A DNA stretch of 64,000 nt, taken from positions 106,417-170,416 of the forward strand of contig NZ_SMRP01000010.1 of NCBI RefSeq assembly GCF_004353915.1, read 5' to 3'. Origin of the DNA: Paraburkholderia silviterrae (lineage in GTDB: Bacteria; Pseudomonadota; Gammaproteobacteria; Burkholderiales; Burkholderiaceae). Below, piece by piece: positions 51,487 through 60,042 of the stretch; within the stretch, counting starts at the first letter, position 1; every line of letters begins with the position of its first letter. Made by a program: the position numbers and the translations under genes. The notes beneath the pieces are model-generated. The model had not been told where the DNA came from. It saw only the letters and a program-made list of their open reading frames with translations, and did no database searches.

Positions 51487-52845
51487 ATGTCCGCCATTAT
51501 CGACAAAGCCAACGAACTGGATCACCTGCTCGCCACTGCGGTGCAGGACGACAAAGAGGCCGGTATCTTCCGTTGCCGTCGCGATATCTTCACCAACGCC
51601 GATTTGTTCGAGATGGAGATGAAGCACATCTTCGAGAGCAACTGGGTGTATCTCGCGCACGAAAGCCAGATTCCGAACAACAACGACTACTACACCACGT
51701 GGATTGGCCGCCAGCCCGTGGTCATCACGCGCGACAAGACGGGCGAGCTGCGCGCCGTCATCAATGCCTGTGCACACAAAGGCGCCATGCTGTGCCGGCG
51801 CAAGCATGGCAACAAGGGCAGCTTCACGTGCCCGTTCCACGGCTGGACCTTCTCCAATACCGGCAAGCTGCTGAAGGTGAAGGACGAGAAGACCACCGAA
51901 TACCCCGTGCAATTCAATACCGAGGGGTCGCACGACCTGAAGAAAGTCGCGCGTTTCCAGAACTATCGCGGCTTCCTTTTCGGCAGTCTCAATGCGGATG
52001 TCGTGCCGCTCGAGGACTACCTTGGCGAAGCCCGGGTGATCATCGACCAGATCGTCGACCAGGCGCCGGAAGGCCTCGAAGTGCTGCGCGGCAATTCCTC
52101 GTATGTCTACGAGGGCAACTGGAAGATGCAGATGGAGAACGGCTGCGACGGCTACCACGTCAGCACCGTTCACTGGAATTACGCCGCTACGATGGGGCGC
52201 CGCAAGGAAGACGGCACGCAGGCCGTGGATGCGAACAGCTGGAGCAAGTCGGTAGCCGGCGTCTACGGCTTCGACCATGGCCACATCCTGCTGTGGACCC
52301 AAACGATGAACCCCGAAGTGCGGCCGGTTTATCGGCAGCGCGATGAAATCAAGGCACGCGTGGGCGAGGTGACGGCGGACTTCATCGTCAACCAGACTCG
52401 TAACCTCTGCCTGTATCCGAATGTGTTCCTGATGGATCAGTTCAGCACGCAGATTCGCGTGGTGCGGCCGATCAGCGTGGACAAGACCGAAGTCTCCATC
52501 TTCTGCTTCGCGCCGAAGGGCGAGAGCGCCGCCGACCGCGCGACGCGCATTCGCCAGTACGAAGACTTCTTTAACGTCTCCGGCATGGGCACTGCCGACG
52601 ACCTGGAAGAGTTCCGCGCCTGCCAGAACGGCTACGCCGGTATCACGGCCATGTGGAACGACTTGTCGCGCGGCGCGCCGCTGTGGGTCGAAGGCGCGGA
52701 CGAGAACGCGAAGAAGATGGGGCTCAAGCCGCTCATTTCGGGCGAGCGCAGCGAAGACGAAGGCTTGTTCGTGTGTCAGCACGAATACTGGGTGCGCGTG
52801 ATGCGTGACGCGCTGAAAAAGGAACAGGAAGGAGCGCAGGCATGA
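51487..52845 (+). CDS. benA: Benzoate 1,2-dioxygenase large (alpha) subunit
   Basis: A 452-residue Rieske non-haem iron oxygenase. The [2Fe-2S] ligands are Cys95, His97, Cys115 and His118 (CAHKGA and CPFHGW); the mononuclear iron site is in NGCDGYHVSTVHWNY. It dihydroxylates benzoate at C1-C2 to the cis-diol. The start at 51487 follows an AGAGGA box. Its stop overlaps the benB ATG (ATGA). Substrate range may extend to substituted benzoates. Confidence 0.96.
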   Translation: MSAIIDKANELDHLLATAVQDDKEAGIFRCRRDIFTNADLFEMEMKHIFESNWVYLAHESQIPNNNDYYTTWIGRQPVVITRDKTGELRAVINACAHKGAMLCRRKHGNKGSFTCPFHGWTFSNTGKLLKVKDEKTTEYPVQFNTEGSHDLKKVARFQNYRGFLFGSLNADVVPLEDYLGEARVIIDQIVDQAPEGLEVLRGNSSYVYEGNWKMQMENGCDGYHVSTVHWNYAATMGRRKEDGTQAVDANSWSKSVAGVYGFDHGHILLWTQTMNPEVRPVYRQRDEIKARVGEVTADFIVNQTRNLCLYPNVFLMDQFSTQIRVVRPISVDKTEVSIFCFAPKGESAADRATRIRQYEDFFNVSGMGTADDLEEFRACQNGYAGITAMWNDLSRGAPLWVEGADENAKKMGLKPLISGERSEDEGLFVCQHEYWVRVMRDALKKEQEGAQA

Positions 52846-53330
52846 GCTTCGATTACCAGAAAATCTGCGCCGCGCTCTACCGTGAAGCGCGCCTGCTCGA
52901 CGACCGCCAGTGGGACGAATGGCTGGCCTGTTATGCCGACGACGTCACCTACTGGATGCCGGCCTGGGACGACGACGACCAGCTGACCGACGACCACGAA
53001 AGCCAGATCTCGCTGATGTACTACCCGGACAAAGGCGGGCTCGAGGATCGCGTCTTTCGCATCAAGACCGAGCGCAGCGGCGCTTCTACACCCGAGCCGC
53101 GCACCAGCCACAACGTCACGAACGTGGAAGTGCTGGCCGAGCGCGCGGAAGAAGTGGACGTGCGCTACAACTTTCACACGCTCAGCCACCGCTACCGGGT
53201 GAACGACCAATACTTCGGCACAATGTTCGTGACCTTGCGTAAGGCTGGCGAGGACTTGTTGATTGCATACAAGAAGATCGTCCTGAAGAACGACTATATC
53301 CGGCAGGTTCTCGACGTCTACCACGTTTGA
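52842..53330 (+). CDS. benB: Benzoate 1,2-dioxygenase small (beta) subunit
   Basis: A 162-residue ring-hydroxylating dioxygenase beta subunit with the SnoaL/NTF2-like fold: LYREARLLDDRQWDEWLACY, DVTYWMPAW and a C-terminal KKIVLKNDYIRQVLDVYHV. It gives structural support to the alpha subunit in an alpha3-beta3 hexamer. Its ATG overlaps the benA stop, so translation is coupled and stoichiometry is balanced. Confidence 0.96.
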   Translation: MSFDYQKICAALYREARLLDDRQWDEWLACYADDVTYWMPAWDDDDQLTDDHESQISLMYYPDKGGLEDRVFRIKTERSGASTPEPRTSHNVTNVEVLAERAEEVDVRYNFHTLSHRYRVNDQYFGTMFVTLRKAGEDLLIAYKKIVLKNDYIRQVLDVYHV

Positions 53331-53372
53331 CGTCGCAGACACCAGGCACCAGAGGCAGTGGAGGAGATTCCC

Positions 53373-54395
53373 ATGTCCAGTTTCAAAATTGCACTGAATT
53401 TCGAGGACGGCGTTACCCGTTTCATCGACTGTAAGGCGGGCGAGAAAGTACTCGACGCTGCCTTTCGAGCCAAGATCAATCTGCCGATGGATTGCTCCGA
53501 TGGCGTTTGCGGCACCTGCAAATGCCGCGCGGAAAGCGGAAGCTACGATCTCGGCGACGACTACATCGAAGACGCGCTGACTGAGGACGAGAAGGACGGC
53601 GGCCTCGTGCTGACCTGCCAGATGGTGCCGCAAAGCGATTGCGTGATCGCGATCCCGACGTCGTCTACCGCGTGCAAGACCGGTCACAGCAAGTTCGCCG
53701 CCACCGTGTCGAAAGTCGAGCAGCACAACGACGCGGCCGTCGTGCTCGAAATGGATGTGGATGCGAGCGCTCCAGTGTTCCTGCCTGGCCAGTATGTGAA
53801 TATCGACGTGCCCGGCAGCGGCCAGCATCGCTCGTATTCGTTCTCGTCGGCGCCGGGTGAAGCAAAGATCAGCTTCCTCATCAAGAAGATTCCCGGCGGC
53901 GTGATGAGCACCTGGCTCGAAGCCGCGCAGCCGGGGGAAAAGCTGGAGCTGCACGGCCCGCTCGGCAGCTTCTATCTGCGCGATGTGCAGCGGCCGCTGC
54001 TGTTCCTCGCAGGCGGCACGGGCCTCGCACCGTTCCTTTCGATGCTCGAAGTGCTCGCGCGTACGAATTCCCGGCAGCAGGTGCATCTGATCTACGGCGT
54101 CACGCGCGATCTCGATCTCGTGCAGGTAGAGGAGGTCGAGGCCTACACGGCGAAGCTGCCGAATTTCAGCTTTGCCACTGTGGTGGCCGAAGAGCAATCG
54201 ACCCATCCACGCAAGGGCTGGGTGACGCAGCACATTCCGGCCAACGCGCTGAACGACGGCGACGTCGATGTGTACCTGTGCGGGCCGCCGCCGATGGTCG
54301 ATGCCGTGCGCAAGTATTTCGACGACGAGGGTGTGAAGCCGAACAGCTTCCACTACGAGAAGTTCACTCCTAACGCACCGGCGAAGGCGGCTTGA
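53373..54395 (+). CDS. benC: Benzoate 1,2-dioxygenase electron-transfer component (reductase)
   Basis: A 340-residue one-protein electron-transfer chain. An N-terminal plant-type [2Fe-2S] ferredoxin has Cys41, Cys46, Cys49 and Cys82 (MDCSDGVCGTCKC, LTCQM). Then comes an FAD domain with HRSYSFSSAPGE and an NADH domain with GGTGLAPFLSMLEV and CGPPPMVDAV. It passes electrons from NADH to BenA. The start at 53373 (MSSFKIAL) is family-like. It is followed directly by benD. Confidence 0.95.
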   Translation: MSSFKIALNFEDGVTRFIDCKAGEKVLDAAFRAKINLPMDCSDGVCGTCKCRAESGSYDLGDDYIEDALTEDEKDGGLVLTCQMVPQSDCVIAIPTSSTACKTGHSKFAATVSKVEQHNDAAVVLEMDVDASAPVFLPGQYVNIDVPGSGQHRSYSFSSAPGEAKISFLIKKIPGGVMSTWLEAAQPGEKLELHGPLGSFYLRDVQRPLLFLAGGTGLAPFLSMLEVLARTNSRQQVHLIYGVTRDLDLVQVEEVEAYTAKLPNFSFATVVAEEQSTHPRKGWVTQHIPANALNDGDVDVYLCGPPPMVDAVRKYFDDEGVKPNSFHYEKFTPNAPAKAA

Positions 54396-54397
54396 AC

Positions 54398-55168
54398 ATG
54401 CAACGATTCACAGGCAAGGTCATCGTCGTCACCGGCGCCGCGCAGGGCATTGGCCGTGGCGTGGCGCTGCGTGCGGCCGCCGAGGGCGGCAAGGTGCTGT
54501 TTGTCGATCGCGCCGATTTCGTTGCTGAAGTCGCCGCAGAAGCGCAGGGCGCCGACACTGCGGGATTCGTCGCCGATCTGGAGACGTACGAGGGCGCCCA
54601 GGCGGCCATGGCGTTCGCCGCCCAGAAGTTTGGCGGCATCGACATTCTGATCAATGGCGTGGGCGGTGCGATTCGCATGCGTCCGTTCGCCGAATTCGAG
54701 CCGGCCCAGATCGACGCGGAAATTCGCCGCTCGCTCATGCCCACGCTGTATACGTGTCACGCGGTGCTGCCGCATCTGCTCGCGCGCGGCGGCGGCACCA
54801 TCGTCAACGTTTCGTCGAATGCCACGCGTGGCATTCGACGCGTCCCGTACTCAGCGGCCAAGGGCGGTGTCAATGCGCTAACGCAGGCGCTGGCGATGGA
54901 ATACGCGGAGCACAATATTCGTGTGGTCGCCAGCGCGCCGGGCGGCACCAGCGCGCCTGCGCGCCGCGTTCCGCGCAACGCCGCCGGAGACAGCGAGCAG
55001 GAAAAGGCATGGATGAACGAAGCGGTGAAGCAAGTCACCGAATCGACGTTCTTCAAGCGCTACGGCACGCTCGACGAGCAGATCGCGCCGATCCTCTTTC
55101 TCGCCTCGGACGAGGCCAGCTACATCACCGGCGCAGTATTGCCGGTTGCAGGCGGAGACAACGGCTGA
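54398..55168 (+). CDS. benD: cis-1,2-dihydroxycyclohexadiene carboxylate dehydrogenase
   Basis: A 256-residue SDR that oxidises and decarboxylates the benzoate cis-diol to catechol with NAD+. It has TGAAQGIG, the INGVGG strand, Ser in VSSNAT and the YSAAK active site. I use the ATG at 54398; a TTG at 54392 overlapping the benC stop is possible. The ribosome-binding site is weak, so coupling to benC is likely. It completes benzoate-to-catechol conversion with benABC. Confidence 0.94.
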   Translation: MQRFTGKVIVVTGAAQGIGRGVALRAAAEGGKVLFVDRADFVAEVAAEAQGADTAGFVADLETYEGAQAAMAFAAQKFGGIDILINGVGGAIRMRPFAEFEPAQIDAEIRRSLMPTLYTCHAVLPHLLARGGGTIVNVSSNATRGIRRVPYSAAKGGVNALTQALAMEYAEHNIRVVASAPGGTSAPARRVPRNAAGDSEQEKAWMNEAVKQVTESTFFKRYGTLDEQIAPILFLASDEASYITGAVLPVAGGDNG

Positions 55169-55171
55169 CCT

Positions 55172-56377
55172 ATGAACGCATTGCGCCAGTTGGTCAAAGA
55201 TTGCTCGCTGCCGGCCTTGCTGGCCGGATGTATCGCCACGCTGATCTCGTTCGCCGGGCCGCTCGTCATCGTGTTCCAGGCGGCGCAAGGCTTGCCCCAT
55301 GCGGTGCTTGAATCATGGGTCTGGTCGATCGCGGTGGGCTCGGGCGTGCTCGGCATCGTGCTGTCGTTGCGCTACAAGGTGCCGGTGGTCATCGCGTGGT
55401 CGGCGCCAGGCTCGGCACTGCTGATCACCCTGCTGCCCACGGTGGACTATGCGGCGGCAGTCGGTGCGTATCTCGCGGCAAGTCTCGTGATTTTCCTTGT
55501 GGGCATCACCGGAACATTCGACAAGATCGTTTCCAGGCTGCCGGCGGGCATTTCGGCAGCGATGCTCGCGGGCATCCTGTTCGGCTTCACGGCGAAGATG
55601 TTCGTTGTGTTGCCCGCGCAACCGGTGCTGGTAGGCGCGATGTTCATTGCCTTCTTTATCGGCCGTCGCGCGTTCCCGCGCTATGCCGTGGTCGGTGTGC
55701 TCATTGTGGGGGCGTTGGTCTCGGTTGCGGGCGGCAAGCTCACCGGGCAGGCGCCGTCACTGCAATTCACGAGCCCGGTCTGGACCACGCCGCGCTTCGA
55801 CTGGCAGGCCATCGTCAACATCTCGCTGCCGTTGGTCGTGGTGGCGCTCACGGGGCAATGGGTGCCGGGCATGGCCGTGATGCGCAACGCAGGCTATGCG
55901 AAACCTTCCGCGGGGCCGGTCATTGCGTGGTCGTCCGCGGTGTCCGCCGTGCTCGCGCCGTTTGGCTGCCATGGCCTGAATCTGGCCGCGATCACCGCGG
56001 CGATTTGCACGGGCCACGAGGCGCACGAAGATCCTGCAAAGCGCTACGTCGCCGGCGTATCGGGCGGCTTGTTGTATATCGCGCTCGGCGCCGTCGCCGC
56101 AACGGTGCTCTCGCTCTTCGCGATGCTGCCACGCGAACTCATTGCCGCGCTTGCCGGCCTTGCCCTGTTCCCGACTATCGCAAGCGCCTTGGCCGCATCG
56201 ATGGCCGACGTCGGCGAGCGCGACGCCGCGCTGGTCACTTTTATCGTGTCGGCGTCGGGCATGTCGCTGTTCGGTTTGGGCGCGGCCTTTTGGGGGCTGC
56301 TGTTCGGCCTCGGCGCGCATGCGCTGCTGCGGTGGAAGTGGTCGCGCCAGATCGGCATGAGCCTCCTGCGCAAATGA
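55172..56377 (+). CDS. benE: Benzoate/H+ symporter BenE
   Basis: A 401-residue inner-membrane transporter of the BenE family with about 11-12 hydrophobic helices; FAGPLVIVFQAAQ in the first helix and PFGCHGLNLAAITAAICTGH in the middle are characteristic. It imports benzoate with protons. It starts 3 bases after the benD stop and ends the ben operon. No benK, benF or benR gene is seen here, so uptake depends on BenE or on genes elsewhere. Confidence 0.95.
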   Translation: MNALRQLVKDCSLPALLAGCIATLISFAGPLVIVFQAAQGLPHAVLESWVWSIAVGSGVLGIVLSLRYKVPVVIAWSAPGSALLITLLPTVDYAAAVGAYLAASLVIFLVGITGTFDKIVSRLPAGISAAMLAGILFGFTAKMFVVLPAQPVLVGAMFIAFFIGRRAFPRYAVVGVLIVGALVSVAGGKLTGQAPSLQFTSPVWTTPRFDWQAIVNISLPLVVVALTGQWVPGMAVMRNAGYAKPSAGPVIAWSSAVSAVLAPFGCHGLNLAAITAAICTGHEAHEDPAKRYVAGVSGGLLYIALGAVAATVLSLFAMLPRELIAALAGLALFPTIASALAASMADVGERDAALVTFIVSASGMSLFGLGAAFWGLLFGLGAHALLRWKWSRQIGMSLLRK

Positions 56378-56392
56378 CGCGAAGCCGCGAGC

Positions 56393-56411
56393 ACGGGGCA
56401 TCAGACCCCGT
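56393..56411 (+). terminator. Weak hairpin after benE
   Basis: ACGGGG and CCCCGT form a 6-bp stem with a 7-base loop 15 bases after the benE stop. It is a modest candidate for the end of the catA-ben transcript; no T tract follows. Confidence 0.35.
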
Positions 56412-56441
56412 ACGTCGCCGGATCAATGCCTACGGCAAAAA

Positions 56442-56460
56442 TAGTTGAAATTTTCAACTA
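56442..56460 (+). promoter_or_regulatory. MarR-type palindromic operator
   Basis: TAGTTGAAA-T-TTTCAACTA is a perfect inverted repeat with a single central base, 60-78 bases before the MarR-family start at 56520. Its length and position suit a MarR dimer, and a second TAACTATA half-site-like stretch follows at 56462. Autoregulation and control of the amidohydrolase are likely. Confidence 0.65.
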
Positions 56461-56519
56461 AGTAACTATACTCCCATGCGTCGCCGGCCCCTGCCGGCGC
56501 ACGCCATGGGAGTGCGCGC

Positions 56520-56972
56520 TTGTCCACGGGTCTCTATTCCGGATTTCTCACCTTCAGGCTCGATCTCGCGAGCGCGCTCCTGAGCGAGCGCGCCAACGCG
56601 GTCTACCGCGAGCGCTGGGGCCTCGACGTGCGTGCGCTGCGCGTGCTGCGGCTCGTTTGCGCCGAGACCGGCATCACACCGAAAGCCGTCTCGCAGCGTG
56701 CCTTGATCGAAAAAACCCTGCTCTCGAAGACGCTGGCCGAACTGGAGGCGCGCGGGCTGATCGGTCGCGACACGCATGCGCAAGACCGCCGCAGCGTCGC
56801 GCTAAGCGGCACGCCCGAAGGGGTCAAGGTGGCGCAGGCAACGGCCAGGGTCGGGGCCGCGCTCGAAGCCGATCTCTCGGCCGCGCTCACGCTCGACGAG
56901 CGCAAGACGCTAGACCGCCTGCTGGAAAAGCTTTCCGATAGTCTGCTGGAAAGCGGCACCGGTGCAACCTGA
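56520..56972 (+). CDS. MarR-family transcriptional regulator
   Basis: A 150-residue winged-helix regulator. The recognition region reads ITPKAVSQRALIEKTLLSKT and the wing region LEARGLIGRDTHAQDRRSVA, with the usual DxRS motif. The start is a TTG at 56520 with GGGAG 7 bases upstream. A perfect 19-bp palindrome lies upstream. The next gene downstream is an amidohydrolase; a role in its control is inferred, the effector is unknown. Confidence 0.9.
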   Translation: MSTGLYSGFLTFRLDLASALLSERANAVYRERWGLDVRALRVLRLVCAETGITPKAVSQRALIEKTLLSKTLAELEARGLIGRDTHAQDRRSVALSGTPEGVKVAQATARVGAALEADLSAALTLDERKTLDRLLEKLSDSLLESGTGAT

Positions 56973-57074
56973 CATGACGCTCCCCCAGGCGCGCAAGCCT
57001 GTGCGCCGCGCAAGCCGCGCGCTCAACCCACCATTGCCCGCTGTAGCGCACATGCCGGCAACAAGGAGTCACCC

Positions 57075-58394
57075 ATGACCAATCTGGTCGAATCGTTCGC
57101 GCCCGACATCGACGCGCTTTTGCCCGAGCTCGAATCGATCTACAAAGATCTGCACGCGCACCCCGAACTCTCGATGCAGGAGTTCCGCACCGCGCAAATC
57201 GTCGCCGATTACGTGGAGAAGCTTGGCTTCGAAGTCGCGCGCGAAGTCGGCGTGACCGGCGTGGTGGCGCTGCTGCGCAACGGCGAGGGGCCGGTCGTGA
57301 TGCTGCGCGCCGACATGGACGCGCTGCCCGTGACCGAGGCAACGGGGCTGCCCTATGCGAGCCAGGTCACCACGAAAGACGAGGACGGCGTAGAGGTGGG
57401 CGTCGCGCATGCCTGCGGCCATGACATGCATGTGACCTGGCTGCTGGGCGCCGCGCGTCTCATGGAGGCGCACCGCGACGCCTGGCGCGGCACCCTGATG
57501 GCCGTGTTCCAGCCTGGCGAGGAAGTCGGGCGCGGTGCGCGCAGCATGATCGACGATGGCATGATCACGCGCTTTCCGAAGCCCGATGTCATTCTCGGCC
57601 AGCACGTGATGGTGGGACCGGCTGGCACGGTGGGGTATCGCAGCGGCACGATCCTCTCGGCTGGCGACAGCCTCAAGGTCAAGCTTTTCGGCCGCGGCTC
57701 GCACGGTTCGCAGCCGCAGACCTCGATCGACCCCGTGATCATGGCTGCCTCCACCACGCTGCGCCTGCAGACCATTGTTTCGCGCGAGATCTCGCCGCGC
57801 GACAGCGCCGTGCTGACGATCGGCGCCCTGCAGGCGGGCACGAAGGAAAACATCATCCCCGACGACGCCACGCTCAAGCTCAACATGCGCACCTTCGACG
57901 AAGACGTGCGCGAATACATGCTCGGTGCGATCCGCCGCATCTGCTGCGCGGAATGCGCGGCCTCGAACGCGCCCCGCGAGCCCGAGTTCACCACGCTCTC
58001 GAGCTTTCCGCTCACCGAGAACGACGACGCCACCATCGCGCGCCTGCGCACGGCGTTCGAAGCGTATTTCGGCGAGCGGGCCTACGAAACGCAACCCGCC
58101 GCGGCCAGCGAAGACTTCAGCGTGTTCGGGCGCGAATGGGGCGTGCCTTACGCGTTCTGGTTCGTCGGCGGCACCGACCGCGAGGTGTTCGCGCAAGCCC
58201 GGGCGGCAAAGAAGATCAACGAGATTCCGAGCAATCACTCCCCGCGGTTCGCGCCCGTCATCGACACGACGCTGCGCACGGGACTCGAGGCGATGCTGTG
58301 CGCGGCCGGCGCATGGCTGGGTAGCGAAGGCGAGCTTCAAACCTGCGAACCTGCAAGCGGACGCAAAACCGGACAGGAAAGCGAGGCAGCGTGA
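57075..58394 (+). CDS. M20-family amidohydrolase
   Basis: A 439-residue metal-dependent peptidase/amidohydrolase (M20D: hippurate hydrolase, IAA-amino-acid hydrolase type). Metal ligands are in VAHACGHDMHVTW and QPGEEVGRGARSM, with the dimerisation domain at about residues 190-310. It would hydrolyse an N-acyl amino acid; hippurate would release benzoate for the adjacent ben genes, an attractive but untested idea. AAGGAG lies 6 bases before the ATG. The C-terminal extension (GELQTCEPASGRKTGQ) is low complexity. Its stop overlaps the next start. Confidence 0.9.
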   Translation: MTNLVESFAPDIDALLPELESIYKDLHAHPELSMQEFRTAQIVADYVEKLGFEVAREVGVTGVVALLRNGEGPVVMLRADMDALPVTEATGLPYASQVTTKDEDGVEVGVAHACGHDMHVTWLLGAARLMEAHRDAWRGTLMAVFQPGEEVGRGARSMIDDGMITRFPKPDVILGQHVMVGPAGTVGYRSGTILSAGDSLKVKLFGRGSHGSQPQTSIDPVIMAASTTLRLQTIVSREISPRDSAVLTIGALQAGTKENIIPDDATLKLNMRTFDEDVREYMLGAIRRICCAECAASNAPREPEFTTLSSFPLTENDDATIARLRTAFEAYFGERAYETQPAAASEDFSVFGREWGVPYAFWFVGGTDREVFAQARAAKKINEIPSNHSPRFAPVIDTTLRTGLEAMLCAAGAWLGSEGELQTCEPASGRKTGQESEAA

Positions 58395-59104
58395 GTGCAG
58401 CACTGGGCGCGCACGTGAGCGCGCATATGAACGCCCATACGGCGTACACGGTTCTCGATCTGATCGGCACCTTCGCGTTCGCGATCTCGGGCGCCGTGGC
58501 GGCGAGGCAGCGGCGGCTGGATCTGTTCGGCATTATCGTGGTGACCTTCATGGTGGCGTGCGGCGGCGGCATCGTGCGCGACGTCAGCATCGGCGCGATT
58601 CCGCCTGCGGGACTCTCGAACTGGGCGTATCTGGCAGTGTCGCTGCTCGCGGCGGCGCTCACCATTGCGGCCTATCCGCAGGTCCGGCGGCTGCGCCATC
58701 CGGTGCTGTTCTTCGATGCGATCGGGCTCGGGCTCTTCGCGGTGTCCGGCGCGCAGAAGGCGTGGATCTGGACCAACAGCGCGGAGACGGCGATCCTGCT
58801 CGGCATGGTGAGCGCGGTCGGCGGCGGCGTGCTGCGCGACATCCTGCTCTCGCGTGTGCCCGCGATTCTCGAGCGCGAGATCTATGCGTCGGCGGCGCTG
58901 CTGGGCGCGGCGTTGCAGGTTGGGCTCACCGCGATGGAGTGGTCCTCGTTCTGGACGCCGTGGGTCGCGACATTGGCTTGCGTGGCGCTGCGCCTGGCGT
59001 CGTTGCAATTCGGCTGGCGCCTGCCCGTGTTCCATACGCGCGAAGGCGAGAAGCGCCCGCCTGCGCGCGCGGGCTCCACGGACGACCGGCGGGACGCACG
59101 GTAG
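58391..59104 (+). CDS. TRIC-type trimeric cation channel family protein (UPF0126/YicG)
   Basis: A 237-residue membrane protein with seven helices built from two three-helix repeats plus one. Repeat 1 has FAISGAVAARQRRLDLFGII and GGGIVRDVS; repeat 2 has LFAVSGAQKAW and GGGVLRDILL, matching the glycine-rich channel motifs. The start is a GTG overlapping the amidohydrolase stop (GTGA); an ATG at 58430 is a possible alternative. A monovalent-cation role comes from structures of family members; the link to the amidohydrolase is unexplained. Confidence 0.88.
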   Translation: MSAALGAHVSAHMNAHTAYTVLDLIGTFAFAISGAVAARQRRLDLFGIIVVTFMVACGGGIVRDVSIGAIPPAGLSNWAYLAVSLLAAALTIAAYPQVRRLRHPVLFFDAIGLGLFAVSGAQKAWIWTNSAETAILLGMVSAVGGGVLRDILLSRVPAILEREIYASAALLGAALQVGLTAMEWSSFWTPWVATLACVALRLASLQFGWRLPVFHTREGEKRPPARAGSTDDRRDAR

Positions 59105-59184
59105 GGCGTTGAACGCCTGCTCAAATTAGACAAAAGCCGCAGGGTGGTGCAGAACGCACCGTCCTCGCCTGGTGCGATCTGTGC

Positions 59185-59718
59185 TCATGCGCCGAATGCG
59201 ATGGCTTCGGCAGGCACGGCGTCAATGCGCGGGCCGAAGCTTTCGATGTTCGAGAGCGTCTGGTTGTGATGCTCGCGAATCATGGCCGCCGTAGCGTGAT
59301 GCTTGTCGTGGGTCGTGTGCGCGTCGGCGGCCAGCGTGACGGCGTAGCCGGCGGCCGCTGCGCGACGCACGGTCGTATCGACGCAAAACTCGCTCGCGTA
59401 CCCGCAGACAACCACATGCTTCACGCCGTGCCGCTCCAGTATCGGCCCCAACTCCGTGTTCAGGAAGGAATCGGGCGTGCGCTTGCCGACCTTATAGTCC
59501 TGCGGCTCCACGCGCAAATCTCCCGATATTGCCCATGCCGCTTCGCCACGCACGAATTCGTTGTCTTCGTGTTGGATGAATACCACCGGCGCCCCCGCTT
59601 CCCGGGCACGCTGTGCCAGCGCGTTGATGTTGGCGGTCACCATGGCCGCGTTGCCGGGCAACGGGTCGACGGACACGAGTCCGTGCTGGAAATCGATTAC
59701 AAGCAGCGCGGTTGTCAT
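59185..59718 (-). CDS. Isochorismatase-family cysteine hydrolase
   Basis: A 177-residue isochorismatase-like protein. The catalytic triad is Asp9 (LLVIDFQHGL), Lys about 79-82 (YKVGKRTPDSF) and Cys in VVCGYASEFCVDTTVRRAAA. Relatives hydrolyse nicotinamide, ureidoacrylate, N-carbamoyl compounds or act as isochorismatases. The function cannot be fixed; it stands alone between convergent and divergent neighbours. Confidence 0.92.
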   Translation of the reverse strand: MTTALLVIDFQHGLVSVDPLPGNAAMVTANINALAQRAREAGAPVVFIQHEDNEFVRGEAAWAISGDLRVEPQDYKVGKRTPDSFLNTELGPILERHGVKHVVVCGYASEFCVDTTVRRAAAAGYAVTLAADAHTTHDKHHATAAMIREHHNQTLSNIESFGPRIDAVPAEAIAFGA

Positions 59719-60042
59719 GGCAGCGCGAAAAGTGATGAAACGGCGATTCTAGCTTTGTGTGACCGTATTCGCGGCGAATGTGTGCGCATGCACGCCGGTG
59801 TTCCTGGCGGGCCGATCGCGACCGCCCCGGCTGCGACCCGCCGGAAAGCACCAGGAAAGCACCATTCTCGATGACGCGCTATATTTTCCAGACGCAGTCT
59901 ACTTCGGCGGGTCCGCATCGGACGATGCGCACCCGCCAGACGGCCGCGTGGAGCATGCCCAGCGGTACTGGATGAATCGCCCCGTGACGTAGCAAGGCTC
60001 GACGGCACGGATACCGAAAGAAGAATCCAACTGGGAGCTGAC
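59719..60042. other. Intergenic region upstream of the porin gene
   Basis: 324 bases with no supported gene. GGAAAGCACCA is repeated in direct tandem at 59843-59853 and 59854-59864. The region should contain the porin promoter and the divergent hydrolase promoter; I could not assign boxes with confidence. Confidence 0.4.
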
